Below are positions 55,401-63,225 of a stretch of 64,000 nt of DNA, one piece after another. Numbering within the stretch: the first letter of the stretch is position 1; every line of letters starts with the position of its first letter. This DNA comes from Ryuthela nishihirai (Eukaryota > Arthropoda > Arachnida > Araneae > Heptathelidae): positions 21,141,283 to 21,205,282 of the forward strand of contig JAWZYU010000017.1 in NCBI GenBank assembly GCA_038380435.1, given 5' to 3'. Under the pieces are notes generated by a model. It was not told the DNA's origin. It saw only the letters and a list, made by a program, of their open reading frames with translations, and did not search any database. A program made the position numbers and the translations under genes.

Positions 55401-58400
55401 ATTAACCGCAACCGCTCCAGTTTGCTGTGAACGGTAACTGCACACGCTCAATATTTCTGTGAGTGGGCCCACACGATCCAGGTTTTTGTGAGCTCACACG
55501 ATTCAATGTGCTGTGAACATTAACCGCAACCGCTCCAGTTTGCTGTGAACGGTAACTGCATACGCTCAATATTTCTGTGAGTAGGCCCACACGATCCAGG
55601 TTTTTGTGAGCTCACACGATTCGACATCACCGAACGATTTTTTCTTACATCTATTTTCTTATATTATCATTCATCTTTCTTCATTATCTGCATCTTTCTT
55701 CATTATTATGGTTGATTACAGAACGATTTCTGTAATCAACCATAGTGTTCGGATACTTTTTTGAACGACTGTACCCCTAAGGGGGTGATAAAGTGAAACT
55801 TTTTTTATTTAAGAGGCAAACGAAAAATTCCTTTTTTTGTTTTACAAGTACGAACAAAATATTAATATTTACATTTTTCGAATCCCCATCAGTTGGCAAC
55901 TTCTACCGTTACAGAGTGCTAAAGACAGTAAATTGAAACTCGAAAGGCGGCCTCTAGCGGCGGAAAAAGCTGTAAAATATCAAATTTTTAAACGAATATT
56001 GCAAACGATCCATTTAAGCCAGAAACTTAATTTTTTCGTCACAGAGTGTATATGTCAAGTGGTTTATATTAATAGTAACAGTTTGTCCTGTTATACCAAA
56101 GATGTGTCGGTAAAATGCAACTTTTCTGCTTTAAGGATTATGTAAAAAACATTTTTTTGTGCTTTACAAGTACTAATAAAATATTAATAGTTTTTTTTTC
56201 CAAATTATGCAGTAGTTCGAATTTTCACTGCCAGAGGATGCTGAATGTGTAAAATACCTAGAAGAATATATATTTATATATATCGCCTCTAGCGCATATG
56301 GGAATCTCATTTTCAAAGAGAATGAAGTTCTTCCTTTGCCTACTTTTTCACTCCTTAAAAGTTTTAATTATAGATGTTCGTGTTGCTTTTCTGCTGAGGT
56401 CCCGCCATCCTCATGGACCCTTCTACTATGGCGTATAAACTGATAGGCTCCTGTCAGACCTCTGTACAAGCAGCTGCTTGAGGTTATTTTTTAATGTATG
56501 ATGGGGGAAATGCACATAGTAGTATTTTATTAGGAATTGTAAAACATAAAAAGTATTTTTCTTTTAGTTCTTAAATTTAAAAAGTTGCTTTTCTCCCACC
56601 CTTCTGAAAATGGTAGGCAGATCATTGCTGTCAGTAGAATTCTACCATAACAGAACTCTATACGCCGAATTTCGAGATGGCCAACCTCTACCTATATGGG
56701 GCCTCTAGTGTAGAGTCGTCTGTTCAGAAATAGGCGACGCTTGGCAGGAAGAAACTCAGTTTTGATTATGCGGAAGAAGTTCAGAACGGTTTAGGCATTG
56801 GTCTTCTCACTCGGTAGAGGATTCGTTGATGAACTGAACAGTTTAAGCGAGTGGTAGAATGACGAAAGCAAAGAAAACTGGGCTTCCATCAACATCTGTG
56901 GATCTGGTAGAAAGCATAAATGAAATCTTCATTTAAACCGTAACCGTCATTAAAACGAAAATCAGTTTTTTTGTTCTGTACTAGAAGATGTGGTTCACAA
57001 ATGTTGTAAATATGGTGCACACCAAATTTAAGTTATACAAAAGATGCTAGATTTCAGAACTCGAGAGCATTTTGCTGTCCACGTGAAGGACCACGTCAAC
57101 ACTGACAATGGCATAGACGTAGTAAAGGTGAACTGGAGAGTGCACTGGCAATAATGCGGTCACCACAACCTTACCTTGCTAGCGACGGCCATTTTGGTGG
57201 CAGAAACTCATTTTGGTAAGTAGTTCCTTTTCATTAAACCAGTTTAAATATATCTGATGACGGATAATTTTGGGATAACAGAATGATTTTTATTTTTATA
57301 TATTTTCTATTGCTTTTTATTTGATTTTTGACCAAATGATGAGATTTGTCAAGAGAACTGATTAATATTTCTTTATTTCTTGAAAGAAATCTAACTTTTT
57401 CGCATTTGAGACAGGAAGCATTAGCCGTTTACAGTGCTAACTGAAAAAAAAAAAAGAGTTTGCATCGTTTTGCAAATGTATTTGCATTGCTTTCAAAATG
57501 CTCTTAAAAGTGCAATATGAAGCGATTTAGGTTTGTCAAACAAGCAGTTTCTTTAGACAGTATTTATTTATAAATAGAGTTGGGTTGGGTTGCTTTACCT
57601 CTGAGCGGCACATTTTTGCACACCATGGGCTAAATGGCCATGTCACATGGACCCCGAAGGCTCAGAGAAGGTGGGGGGAGGGGACCCACTGGAACAGCTG
57701 TTGGAAGACAGATGGTAGCCTCCCGTCAAGGCCATCCAGCGTGTTCTTTAACGTGCACAGGGTATGGCTCTCCCGCACACGGAGCCACGGCTTAACGTCC
57801 CATCCGACGGACGGCGGCCTTTTCTAGCCCATCGGTGTCCCCTACTGACCGTGGGCAGGGCGGGGATGATTGCGGTTTAATAAATAGAGACTGCAACTCT
57901 ATTTGTATTTATTTCTTCTATACAGTACCTTTTATTCTATTAATGTATAACTCTATGAAAAATCGGTTGTCAGTAAGAAGAAGTATATTTTTACAATTAT
58001 TTACATGTAAAATGATATTTTGCATTCTTTCATAGCTCTACTAAAGTATTTAATTGAAGCACAAGATTTCGTCGCAGCTTGCATATGTTGGGAACATTTC
58101 ATTCAAAATGTAAAACGACACTTTCAACGATATTAACGATATTAAAATAAAATTTGAAAAATCTATTCTAAATATTAATTCTAATAACTAATCAAGTTTA
58201 TAGTCGTTCAAAAAAGTATTCTTGTCACGTGACACGAAGGTTGCCAGATAACTAATTTCTAAAAAAATCGTTGCCAGATATTTTTTTTCTGAATTCTGTA
58301 ATCAATTATAGTGTTCGGATACTTTTTTGAGCGACTGTAGGTGGTCATATTATTTTGATACTAGATCGTGTGGGCTCACTCACGGAAATATTGAGCGTGT

Positions 58401-61400
58401 GCAGTTACCGTTCACAGCAAACTGGAGCGTGTGCAGTAACAGTTGCTGTACACGCTCCAGATATTTTTCCGGAATTCTGTAATCACGTGACACGAAGGTT
58501 GCCAGATCACTAATTTCTAAAAGAAATCGTTGCCAGATATTTTTTCTGAATTCTGTAATCAACCATAATGTTCGGATATTTTTTTGAGCGACTGTACAGG
58601 ATGTGAAGCTGATATTTTTCGAAAGAGATCGATACATTCTTCTATTACGAAAAGTATAATTTTGCTTTAAATCTCTCTACACAACCTTCTTCACGTGAAA
58701 CATTTCATTGCTTGCATTGCCAACTTACCGCCATCTTGAACCTTCTCGATGAGTCCTGTGTTGATGATCCAGGTCACAAACCGGTTCAGTCCCATTCCTC
58801 GCGCTAGCTCGGCGACATCCGGGTATTCCAGCGTACCAAGTGATCCTAAAGTAAGAAAAGTGAGGAATTTACTTCTCTCCTGGCCATCAGAATAGCATCA
58901 AGGAATCTTCCACTCTAGATTAGTAAATGATCTTACCTCCAGAAATTGCTCCTCCTCCTCTTATGACCCCACTTCCTGATGTTCCTCCTCTTATAGGGCC
59001 ACCTCCATGTGTTCCTCCTCTTATGGGACCACTTCCTGGTGAGCCTCCTGTTGGCCCACCTCCATGTGTTCCTCCTCTTATGGGGCCACTTCCTGGTGAG
59101 CCTCCTGTTGGCCCACCTCCATGTGTTCCTCCTCTTATTGGGCCACTTCCTGGTGAGCCTCCTGTTGGCCCACCTCCATGTGTTCCTCCTCTTATTGGGC
59201 CACTTCCTGGTGAGCCTCCTGTTGGCCCACCTCCATGTGTTCCTCCTCTTATGGGGCCACTTCCTGGTGAGCCTCCTGTTGGCCCACCTCCATGTGTTCC
59301 TCCTCTTGTAGGACCACTTCCTGGTAGGCCTCCTATCGGTCCACCTCCTTGTGCACCTCCTAGTGAACCTCCTCTTATAGCTCCACTTCCTGGTGTTCCT
59401 CCTCTTACAGGTGCACTTCCTGGATGACCACCTCTTATCTGTCCATCTCCTGGTGAGCCTCCTCTTCCTCCAACTGATCCTCCTCCTCCATCAGTTATCA
59501 GAAACGTCCTATCTACGGTCTGAAGGTCCTCTGGAGCCAGCAGGACGGTGTTAATGATGTGGATAACTCCGGTGCCAGTCACAATTTCGGGAGTGGTAAG
59601 ATCGACGTCATTGACAGTTAAACCATCTAGAGGTGAAAAAAAAGAAAAAAGATTAAATTGGAACGCATCATTTTTCTGTTTTAGCTTTATGAATCCGACA
59701 AGAGTCCCTCAAATATTAATCCGGCCGATGGCAAATATTTTAGTATCCTTGCCACTCGGTATGGAGTAATCTTTGCCAGAGCCTTTATCGCGCCGTAATG
59801 GCGATCATGGTGAGAAAAGAAAAAAAGAACTCCACAAGAAAATTCTTTCTCCTTTGACCTTCATCATTCGGATGAATTTTTGGGGGACCATCCATTCATC
59901 CACCAAGTAAAAGAAATGCTCTCAACAAAGTTAAGTAATCTTCATTTTTTTTTAGCTAAACGTTTGCAAAAAACTCTACTTGAAACAAAGATTATGTAAA
60001 GACTAAGCAAAGCTGTTATCTTGGAAAGATTTGCCGTCATTAAAATTTAGTCGACATTTACGGACTCAGGATTATTGTACAATCGCTCAAAAAAGTATCC
60101 GAACACTACGGTTGATTATAGAATTCAGAAAAAATATCTGGCAACGAATTTTTTTAGAAATTAGTGATCTGGCAACCTTCGTGTTACGTGACACGAAGGT
60201 GGCCAGATCACTAATTTCAAAAAAAAAAAAAAAAGTTGCCAGATATTTTTTCTGAATTCTGTAATCAACCATAGTGTTCGGATACTTTTTTGAGCGACTG
60301 TACATCAGGTTACAAGCCTGGCTCATTACAAGTGAGCTCACAAAAACCTGGATCGTGTGGGCCCACTCACAGAAATATTGAGCGTGTGCAGTTACCGTTC
60401 ACAGCAAACTGGAGCGTGTGCAGTAACTGCACACGCTCCAGTTTGCTGTGAACGGTAACTGGAGCGTGTACAGTTGCTGTACACGCTCCAGATATTTTTT
60501 CAGAATTCTGTAATCAACCGTAGTGTTCGGATACTTTTTTGAGCGACTGTACTCCTGTTGTACTCTTTGTAGCGGGGATTGCTTCACTCGGTAGCGTGCC
60601 AAGCTCATAATCTTATGTTCCCAGATTCGAGCCTCCTTGTTTTCAGAATTTTCTCATCTAACTTCCATTCATAGCCGTCCCTTGGTCGAGTGGTTAGCAC
60701 GCTTGGCTACTGATCTAAGGGACCTGGGTTCGAGCCCCGGGTAAAGCATGGCTGTTTGTGTCGTTTCTCTGCTGAGGTCCTGCCATCCTCTCAGACCTTC
60801 TACTGTGGCATATAAACTGACAGGCTCCTGTCAGACCTCTGTGGCAAGCAGCTGCTTGAGGTGGTATTTATTTATTTTTTTAACTTCCATTCTGCCCACA
60901 GTTAGGTGACAGCAAAAGGTTTGGAAAGGCTCCCGTCCGCCGAATAGGACATCAAGTCGTGGACAATTAAGTCATATTCTGTGGACGTTAAAGATCACTC
61001 TGGATGGCCATTGAGGGAGATTTCTATCTCACAAAAAAATGAAAATTAAATTTAGGGTTTCCATCTGTCTCTTAATTGCTGTCCAGAGGATCTTCTTCAA
61101 TTATCTATAAAAAAATAAAAATAAATACCCCCTCAAGCAGCTGCTTGCCACAGAGGTCTGACAGGAGGCTGTCAGTTTATATGCCATAGTAGGAGATCTG
61201 AGAGGATGGCAGGACCTCAGCAGAAAAACAGCACGAACATCCATGCCTTACCCGGGGCTCGAACCCAGGTCCCTAAGATCAGCAGCCAAGCGTGCTAACC
61301 ACTGGGCCACGGGACAGCTTTCAATTAATTATCTATCAATAATCAATATTAATTATCAATGATCAGTGCTCGTGACGGATGAGCACACTGTTGGTCGAAA

Positions 61401-62987
61401 CCGGTCAGCGCACTAAGAAATATTGCGAGCAAAATAACAGTTAAGAAGAATTACTGCGAATGTCAACAGTAAACATGAAATTATCTAAACCTTTATATTA
61501 TAATAGTGAAAATAAAAAAAATGCTGTGTGCTTTCAAAAAACTTCAAGGTGCAAAACAAAACATCATGGTCCTCGAAAATTTAATAAGCAATAATAAAAA
61601 CAGAAGAATGCTACAATCACATAAGAGGACTTTCTGTCATCTGGCAACAACTCTGCTCTGAAGAATCGCAGTTTGGCAATATTCTAAAACCGTAGTTCTT
61701 AATTTTTTTATGCTTCACGTACCCCCTGGAAATGTGTATGTAACTGGCGTACCCCTTGTATAGATAGATAAAACTATAGTTATAGTATAACAATGGGAAT
61801 AAAATAAAACATATATATCAGTGGTTCTCAACCTTTTATGCTTCACGTACCCCCTGGAAATGTGTATGTAACTGGCGTACCCCTTGTATAGATAGATAAA
61901 ACTAGAGTTATAGTATAACAATGGGAATAAAATAAAACATATATATCAGTGGTTCTCAACCTTTTACGCTTCACGTACCCCCTGGAAATGTGGATGCAAC
62001 TGGCGTACCCCTTGTATAGACAGATAAAACTATAGTTATAGTATAACAATGGGAATAAAATAAAACATATATATCAGTGGTTCTCAACCTTTTATGCTTC
62101 ACGTATCCCCTGGAAATGTGGATGTAACTGGCGTACCCCTTGAATAGACAGATAAAACTATAGTTATAGTATAACAATGGGAATAAAATAAAACATATAT
62201 ATCAGTGGTTCTCAACCTTTTATGCTTCACGTACCCCCTGGAAATGTGTATGTAACTGGCGTACCCCTTGTATAGATAGATAACAACTATAGTATGATAT
62301 AATAATGCCAACTTAGCGACTCTGTTACTAGATCTAGCGACCTTTGAGCACTCACGGCGTACCCCAAAAAATTTTACCGCGTACCCCACGTTGAGAACCC
62401 CTGTTCTAAAACAGTGTCTAAAGATATTTATAACCATGTTATGGCCGAGTGGTTAGCACGCTTGGCTACTGATCTAAGGGACTCTGGGTTCGAGCCCGGA
62501 TTAGGCATGGATGTGTGTGTCGTTTTTCTGCTGAGGTCCTGCCATCCTCTCAGATCTCCTACTGTGGCATATAAACTGACAGGCTCCTGTCAGACCTCTG
62601 TGGCAAGCAGCTGCTTGAGGGTGTATTTATTTTATTATTTATTTATTTACCTTTAAACTTCCCTTACAGCTTTAATAGTGTATTATCGCTAAACTTTTCT
62701 AAATACTAAGGCAGCCAATGTTTTACAGCCTAATTACATTTTACACAAGATAAATTACGATCAGCCATCGTGAAGTTGGAGAGTTACGAAGAAACACCGT
62801 TTCACAGAAAATCCCTTCTTTTGGGAAGGAAAAAATGGCAACCCCTCCTTTCATATAGATAGCTGATTCTACTTACAACTGACGAGTCGGAAGCGCAGTT
62901 TGCCTCCTCTTGCGCTGGGGAACACTCCTCCGGTTTGGAATTCTCGGATGAAGTGGGCGCCTTCCACCAGGTGGCCCAGAAGGATCT
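43315..62987 (-). CDS. Fasciclin (FAS1) repeat protein, 3'-terminal eight exons
   Basis: Exons 62877-62987, 58937-59626, 58729-58845, 54677-54895, 52448-52631, 47855-47956, 46799-46909 and 43315-43403, with compatible phases. Three FAS1 domains can be read. The end of one is ILLGHLVEGAHFIREF...GVIHIINTVLL. After a Gly-rich 19-residue repeat linker, a second runs YTVFAPTDDAINTL...LIPVDEVLYPP. The third runs TVFAPSDVAFESL...TATNGVLQVIDHFL to the stop. FAS1 proteins (TGFBI, periostin, midline fasciclin) act outside the cell in adhesion and matrix binding; that role is inferred. No C-terminal membrane or GPI signal is seen: the protein stops right after the last FAS1 domain. One exon has a one-base frameshift. 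5' exons, with any signal peptide, are off the right edge. Confidence 0.92.
43461..43857 (-). mobile_element. SINE-A, full length, upstream of the last fasciclin exon
   Basis: From GTTGTTGGGTTGTTTTACC to the tRNA head (CCGACTGAGCCAACCCCGCC on the plus strand). Small differences from other copies (CACCACGAAGGTT; TTAACGCCTAATCC). Confidence 0.92.
44095..44985 (+). mobile_element. SINE-A with fourfold 174-bp tandem 3' end
   Basis: One tRNA-derived head (44095-44135, B box GGTTCGAGTCC) and body are followed by four head-to-tail copies of the 3' segment. Units start ACGTTAAAGAACACGCTGGA at 44271, 44445, 44619 and 44793, exactly 174 bp apart, and each ends AACAACCCAACCC. As 174 is divisible by three, a 277-codon open frame exists on the minus strand; it is not a gene. 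Confidence 0.95.
45100..45290 (-). mobile_element. hAT-type terminal sequence
   Basis: On the minus strand CAGCGGTTCTCAAAGTGTGA starts at about 45283 and continues TCCGCGAACCCCTGTGGGTC. This is the usual left end of non-autonomous hAT elements. A possible partner end, GCGTCTCAAGACCCCTTTAC, is at about 43892-43915; SINE-A insertions lie between. Confidence 0.5.
45397..45597. mobile_element. Tc1/mariner-type fold-back MITE
   Basis: TA-flanked (45395-45396 and 45598-45599). The ends CAGTCGCTCAAAAAATATCC and the inverted GAGCGACTG carry GGTTGATTACAGAATTCAG arms. CACGTGAC lies near the centre. Fold-back structure, no coding capacity. Confidence 0.88.
45640..45860. mobile_element. Tc1/mariner-type fold-back MITE
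   Basis: Same family, TA-flanked at 45638-45639 and 45861-45862. The interior repeats GGCAACCTTCGTTGCCAGAT, itself a palindrome, twice. Confidence 0.88.
45861..46160. repeat. Segment duplicated at 63441-63768
   Basis: Half a fold-back MITE (GGAGCGTGTGCAGTTACCGT palindromes, right end TTTTTTGAGCTACTA) plus non-repetitive-looking flank TCTCTACTATGAATACACAG to CCTCGCGAAG. Near identity with the 63-kb copy continues past the MITE end, where the TIR carries the same GAGCTACTA change. Confidence 0.9.
46165..46565 (-). mobile_element. SINE-A, rearranged double copy
   Basis: A 3' end (46165-46300) is repeated with changes (TGGTAGGGTTGCGTGTT and TGGTACGGTTGCGTGTT joints) before a longer body to 46565. 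The tRNA head is absent. Confidence 0.88.
46799..46909 (-). CDS. Fasciclin gene exon (FAS1 H2 motif)
   Basis: The 111-nt exon encodes LLNRHVVRGTLFSSGIRNGV and QVKNEKGENIPLTVHG. LL..H.V.GTL.S.GI is conserved in the family. A GTGAAA inside the exon looks like a donor, but phases require the later GTAAGT at 46798. Confidence 0.92.
47036..47520 (-). mobile_element. SINE-A with duplicated 3' segment
   Basis: Units start at about 47037 and 47208, joined by TTCTTTAACGTTGGGTTGTT. This is the same joint type as in the fourfold array at 44271. The second unit goes on to the body and stops at CGCTGACCCAAG, before the B box. Confidence 0.92.
47855..47956 (-). CDS. Fasciclin gene exon (FAS1 H1 motif)
   Basis: The 102-nt exon encodes SGPQTVFAPSDVAFESLTSE and EKNHLLTNQQAIK. 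TVFAPSD.AF is diagnostic for FAS1. Canonical splice sites. Confidence 0.95.
48220..48441 (-). mobile_element. SINE-B with a short duplicated head segment
   Basis: Full-length minus copy. AACCCAGGTCCCTTAGAACA is present twice (around 48353 and 48382), that is, one internal duplication of the B-box region. It sits 1.4 kb from the large array and looks like a first step of the same process. Confidence 0.88.
48907..49294 (-). mobile_element. SINE-A, full length with 10-bp target duplication
   Basis: Flanks ACACTCCAGG (48897-48906) and ACACTCTAGG (49295-49304). Complete tRNA head at the right, tail GGGTTGGGTTG at the left. Confidence 0.9.
49371..49520. mobile_element. hAT-type MITE fragment (GGCCCG family)
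   Basis: CAGTGGGCAAACAACGGCAG and GTGCGGCCCGTG, then GGCGGCCCACCTTTCC. Same type as the clean element at 54386-54585 but diverged and without a clear target duplication. Confidence 0.5.
49617..52412 (-). mobile_element. Single SINE-B copy expanded by an internal 55-bp array
   Basis: The left part (49617-49707) is an ordinary SINE-B 3' half and the right part (52377-52412) an ordinary head with A box (TGGCCGAGTGG on minus). Between them lies the 55-bp array. The whole is thus one SINE insertion in a fasciclin intron that grew about 2.6 kb. Confidence 0.93.
49708..52376 (-). repeat. 55-bp minisatellite, ~49 units, each with a Pol III B box
   Basis: The unit on the plus strand begins CAGCAGAAAGACAACCATGC and ends GTCCCTTAGATCA. 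The first starts at 49708 and the last at 52322; two units (near 51160 and 52085) lack 13 bp. With those, the span equals 48 exact periods. On minus each unit reads GGTTCGAGACCC (consensus GGTTCGANNCC) or, in the alternating variant, GGTTCGAGACAC. The short units have lost the box. Confidence 0.96.
52448..52631 (-). CDS. Fasciclin gene exon (end of second FAS1 domain, start of third)
   Basis: The 184-nt exon encodes IVTASGVPFGGSQNSGSVQL, then IPVDEVLYPPAGTLAKVLDS and LASAVRNAGLTHRFS. VDEVL.PP is the closing motif of a FAS1 domain, and the rest begins the next. The expanded SINE-B array starts 36 bp away in the downstream intron. Confidence 0.92.
52873..53515 (-). mobile_element. Two adjoining SINE-A copies, one old
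   Basis: A nearly complete copy (52873-53247) is followed by a strongly diverged copy (53248-53515) with the same motif order (ACATCCCATCCAAAGGACAG; CTACTGACTGAGGAAAG). Confidence 0.85.
53528..54255. mobile_element. SINE-A cluster in alternating orientation
   Basis: Plus partial (53528-53660), plus head and body (53661-53903; anticodon position CTCATAA), minus 3' part (53904-54133) and plus 3' part (54134-54255). The last two form an inverted repeat over the ACCATCTGTCTC region. Confidence 0.85.
54386..54585. mobile_element. hAT-type MITE, 200 bp, with 8-bp target duplication
   Basis: Ends CAGGGGTGGGCAAAT and ATTGCCCACCCCTG. Flanks TGATAGCC (54378-54385) and TGCTAGCC (54586-54593), 7 of 8 identical. 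The GC-rich GCGGCCCGCGGGCCGC palindrome follows the left end. It lies about 90 bp from a fasciclin exon. Confidence 0.9.
54677..54895 (-). CDS. Fasciclin gene exon with one-base frameshift
   Basis: The 219-nt exon encodes GSYTVFAPTDDAINTLPP and, in another frame, the following VAGAIDSDPEQVRPLLKFHI, NNEDTYQTLLQGKEIRF and YQGGQ. The two halves are offset by one base around 54838-54843, where the plus strand reads ACGTTTCGG. With one T fewer the exon would be 218 nt and phases would fit both neighbours. TVFAPTDDA is the FAS1 H1 motif. Confidence 0.88.
55018..55790. mobile_element. hAT-type MITE split by a Tc1-type MITE
   Basis: Left end CAGTGGTTCTCAAACTTTTA to CTTCACGTA at 55015-55043, matching the unit of the 61.7-kb element. 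Its continuation TACCCCTAAGGGGG is at 55772. The Tc1-type MITE lies exactly at the TA between. Confidence 0.75.
55044..55771. mobile_element. Tc1/mariner-type MITE with 118-bp internal tandem
   Basis: TA-flanked, CAGTCGCTCAAAAAAGTATC at the left and ACTTTTTTGAACGACTG at the right. The interior holds GGAGCGTGT palindromes and a 118-bp unit starting AACCGCAACCGCTCCAGTTT at 55286, 55404 and 55522. Confidence 0.88.
56290..56645. repeat. Dispersed repeat interrupted by SINE-B (56380-56485)
   Basis: Flanking halves match 11235-11495. The inserted 5'-truncated SINE-B runs from GATGTTCGTGTTGCTTTTCT to CAGCTGCTTGAGG. Confidence 0.75.
57580..57879 (-). mobile_element. SINE-A, 5'-truncated, with 10-bp target duplication
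   Basis: ATAAATAGAG at 57570-57579 and 57880-57889 flanks a copy lacking the tRNA head. Truncation with an intact target duplication is the mark of incomplete target-primed reverse transcription. Confidence 0.92.
58202..58600. mobile_element. Rearranged Tc1-type fold-back MITEs
   Basis: Three outward GAGCGACTG ends (58335, 58595 and the mutated left AGTCGTTC) with GGTTGCCAGAT arms and the GGTGGTCATATTATTTTGAT segment found also at 45861 and 63441. Confidence 0.8.
58729..58845 (-). CDS. Fasciclin gene exon (start of second FAS1 domain)
   Basis: The 117-nt exon encodes GSLGTLEYPDVAELARGMGL and NRFVTWIINTGLIEKVQDGG, the first helices of a FAS1 domain leading into YTVFAP in the next exon. Canonical splice sites. 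Confidence 0.9.
58937..59626 (-). CDS. Fasciclin gene exon with Gly-rich 57-bp repeats
   Basis: The 690-nt exon encodes the end of a FAS1 domain (GLTVNDVDLTTPEIV, GTGVIHIINTVLLAPEDL) and then about 170 residues of Gly/Pro/Ser/Thr linker. Five near-identical copies of a 19-residue unit (GGTHGGGPTGGSPGSGPIR) are present, with degenerate units at both sides. All units keep the frame. Donor GTAAGA at 58936-58931. Confidence 0.92.
60080..60551. mobile_element. Two adjoining Tc1-type fold-back MITEs
   Basis: 60080-60300 has a central GTGTTACGTGACACGAAGGT palindrome and is TA-flanked. 60302-60551 is a half element rich in GGAGCGTGTGCAGT palindromes and ends GAGCGACTG|TA. Confidence 0.82.
60568..61075 (+). 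mobile_element. SINE-A relative interrupted by SINE-B
   Basis: Head with A-box-like TTGCTTCACTCGGTAG, anticodon position CTCATAA and B-box-like GATTCGAGCCT. The body resumes after the SINE-B with TAGGTGACAGCAAAAGG and GTCCGCCGAATAGGACATC. More diverged than the others. Confidence 0.8.
60671..60880 (+). mobile_element. SINE-B, full length, 12-bp target duplication
   Basis: TAACTTCCATTC at 60659-60670 and 60881-60892. A box TGGTCGAGTGG, B box GGTTCGAGCCC, tail GGTATTTATTTATTTTTT. Confidence 0.95.
61128..61320 (-). mobile_element. SINE-B, full length
   Basis: From the AAATAAATACCCCCTCAAGC tail to TGGCCCAGTGG (A box, one change) on the minus strand. Confidence 0.92.
61690..62403. mobile_element. 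hAT-type MITE expanded by a 128-bp tandem repeat
   Basis: Flanked by TTCTAAAA at 61682-61689 and 62404-62411, so the whole 714 bp moved or grew as one element. The right end is CGTTGAGAACCCCTG. Units start CAGTGGTTCTCAACCTTTTA at 61819, 61947, 62075 and 62203, exactly 128 bp apart, after a first diverged unit at 61690. Open minus-strand frames through the units are by-products. Confidence 0.95.
62440..62625 (+). mobile_element. SINE-B copy
   Basis: ATGGCCGAGTGGTTAGCACG through GGGTTCGAGCCCGGATTAGG and the full body to GCTTGAGGGTGTATTTATTT. One base is inserted before the B box (GGGACTCTGGG). Confidence 0.92.
62877..62987 (-). CDS. Fasciclin gene exon (FAS1 domain, H2 region)
   Basis: The 111-nt exon encodes ILLGHLVEGAHFIREFQTGG and then VFPSARGGKLRFRLVS. 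LL.HLV.G is the conserved second motif of FAS1. TTTCCGCAG acceptor, GTAAGT donor. This is the most 5' exon seen in the window. Confidence 0.88.
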
Positions 62988-63046
62988 CTGCGGAAAGAAG
63001 AAAGCGTTCATAAAAATCAATCCATCTACAACTTGTAGCACGCGTA

Positions 63047-63225
63047 GGTTGATTGTTTTATCTCTGAGCAGTTTTTTTTGCACTCAATGAGCTAAGTGGC
63101 CAGGTCACAAGAACCCCGATGGGCCGAGAAAAGGTTGGGGGAAGGGAACCCACTGGACGATTGTTAGGAGACAGATGGAAGTCTCTCGTCAAGATCACAT
63201 AACATGTTTTCTAATGTGTACAGGC
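63047..63225 (-). mobile_element. SINE-A, 3' fragment, diverged
   Basis: ATCTCTGAGCAGTTTTTTTT, GCTAAGTGGCCAGGTCAC and AGATGGAAGTCTCTCGTC follow SINE-A order. The head is lost. Confidence 0.85.

Noticed and set aside
58927..59427. Pro-rich 166-codon plus-strand frame
   Set aside because: Antisense of the Gly-rich fasciclin exon. The minus strand has FAS1 motifs and splice sites; the plus frame has none.
61715..62437. Repeated 68-codon minus frames
   Set aside because: Each is the 128-bp MITE unit read through; no family signature.
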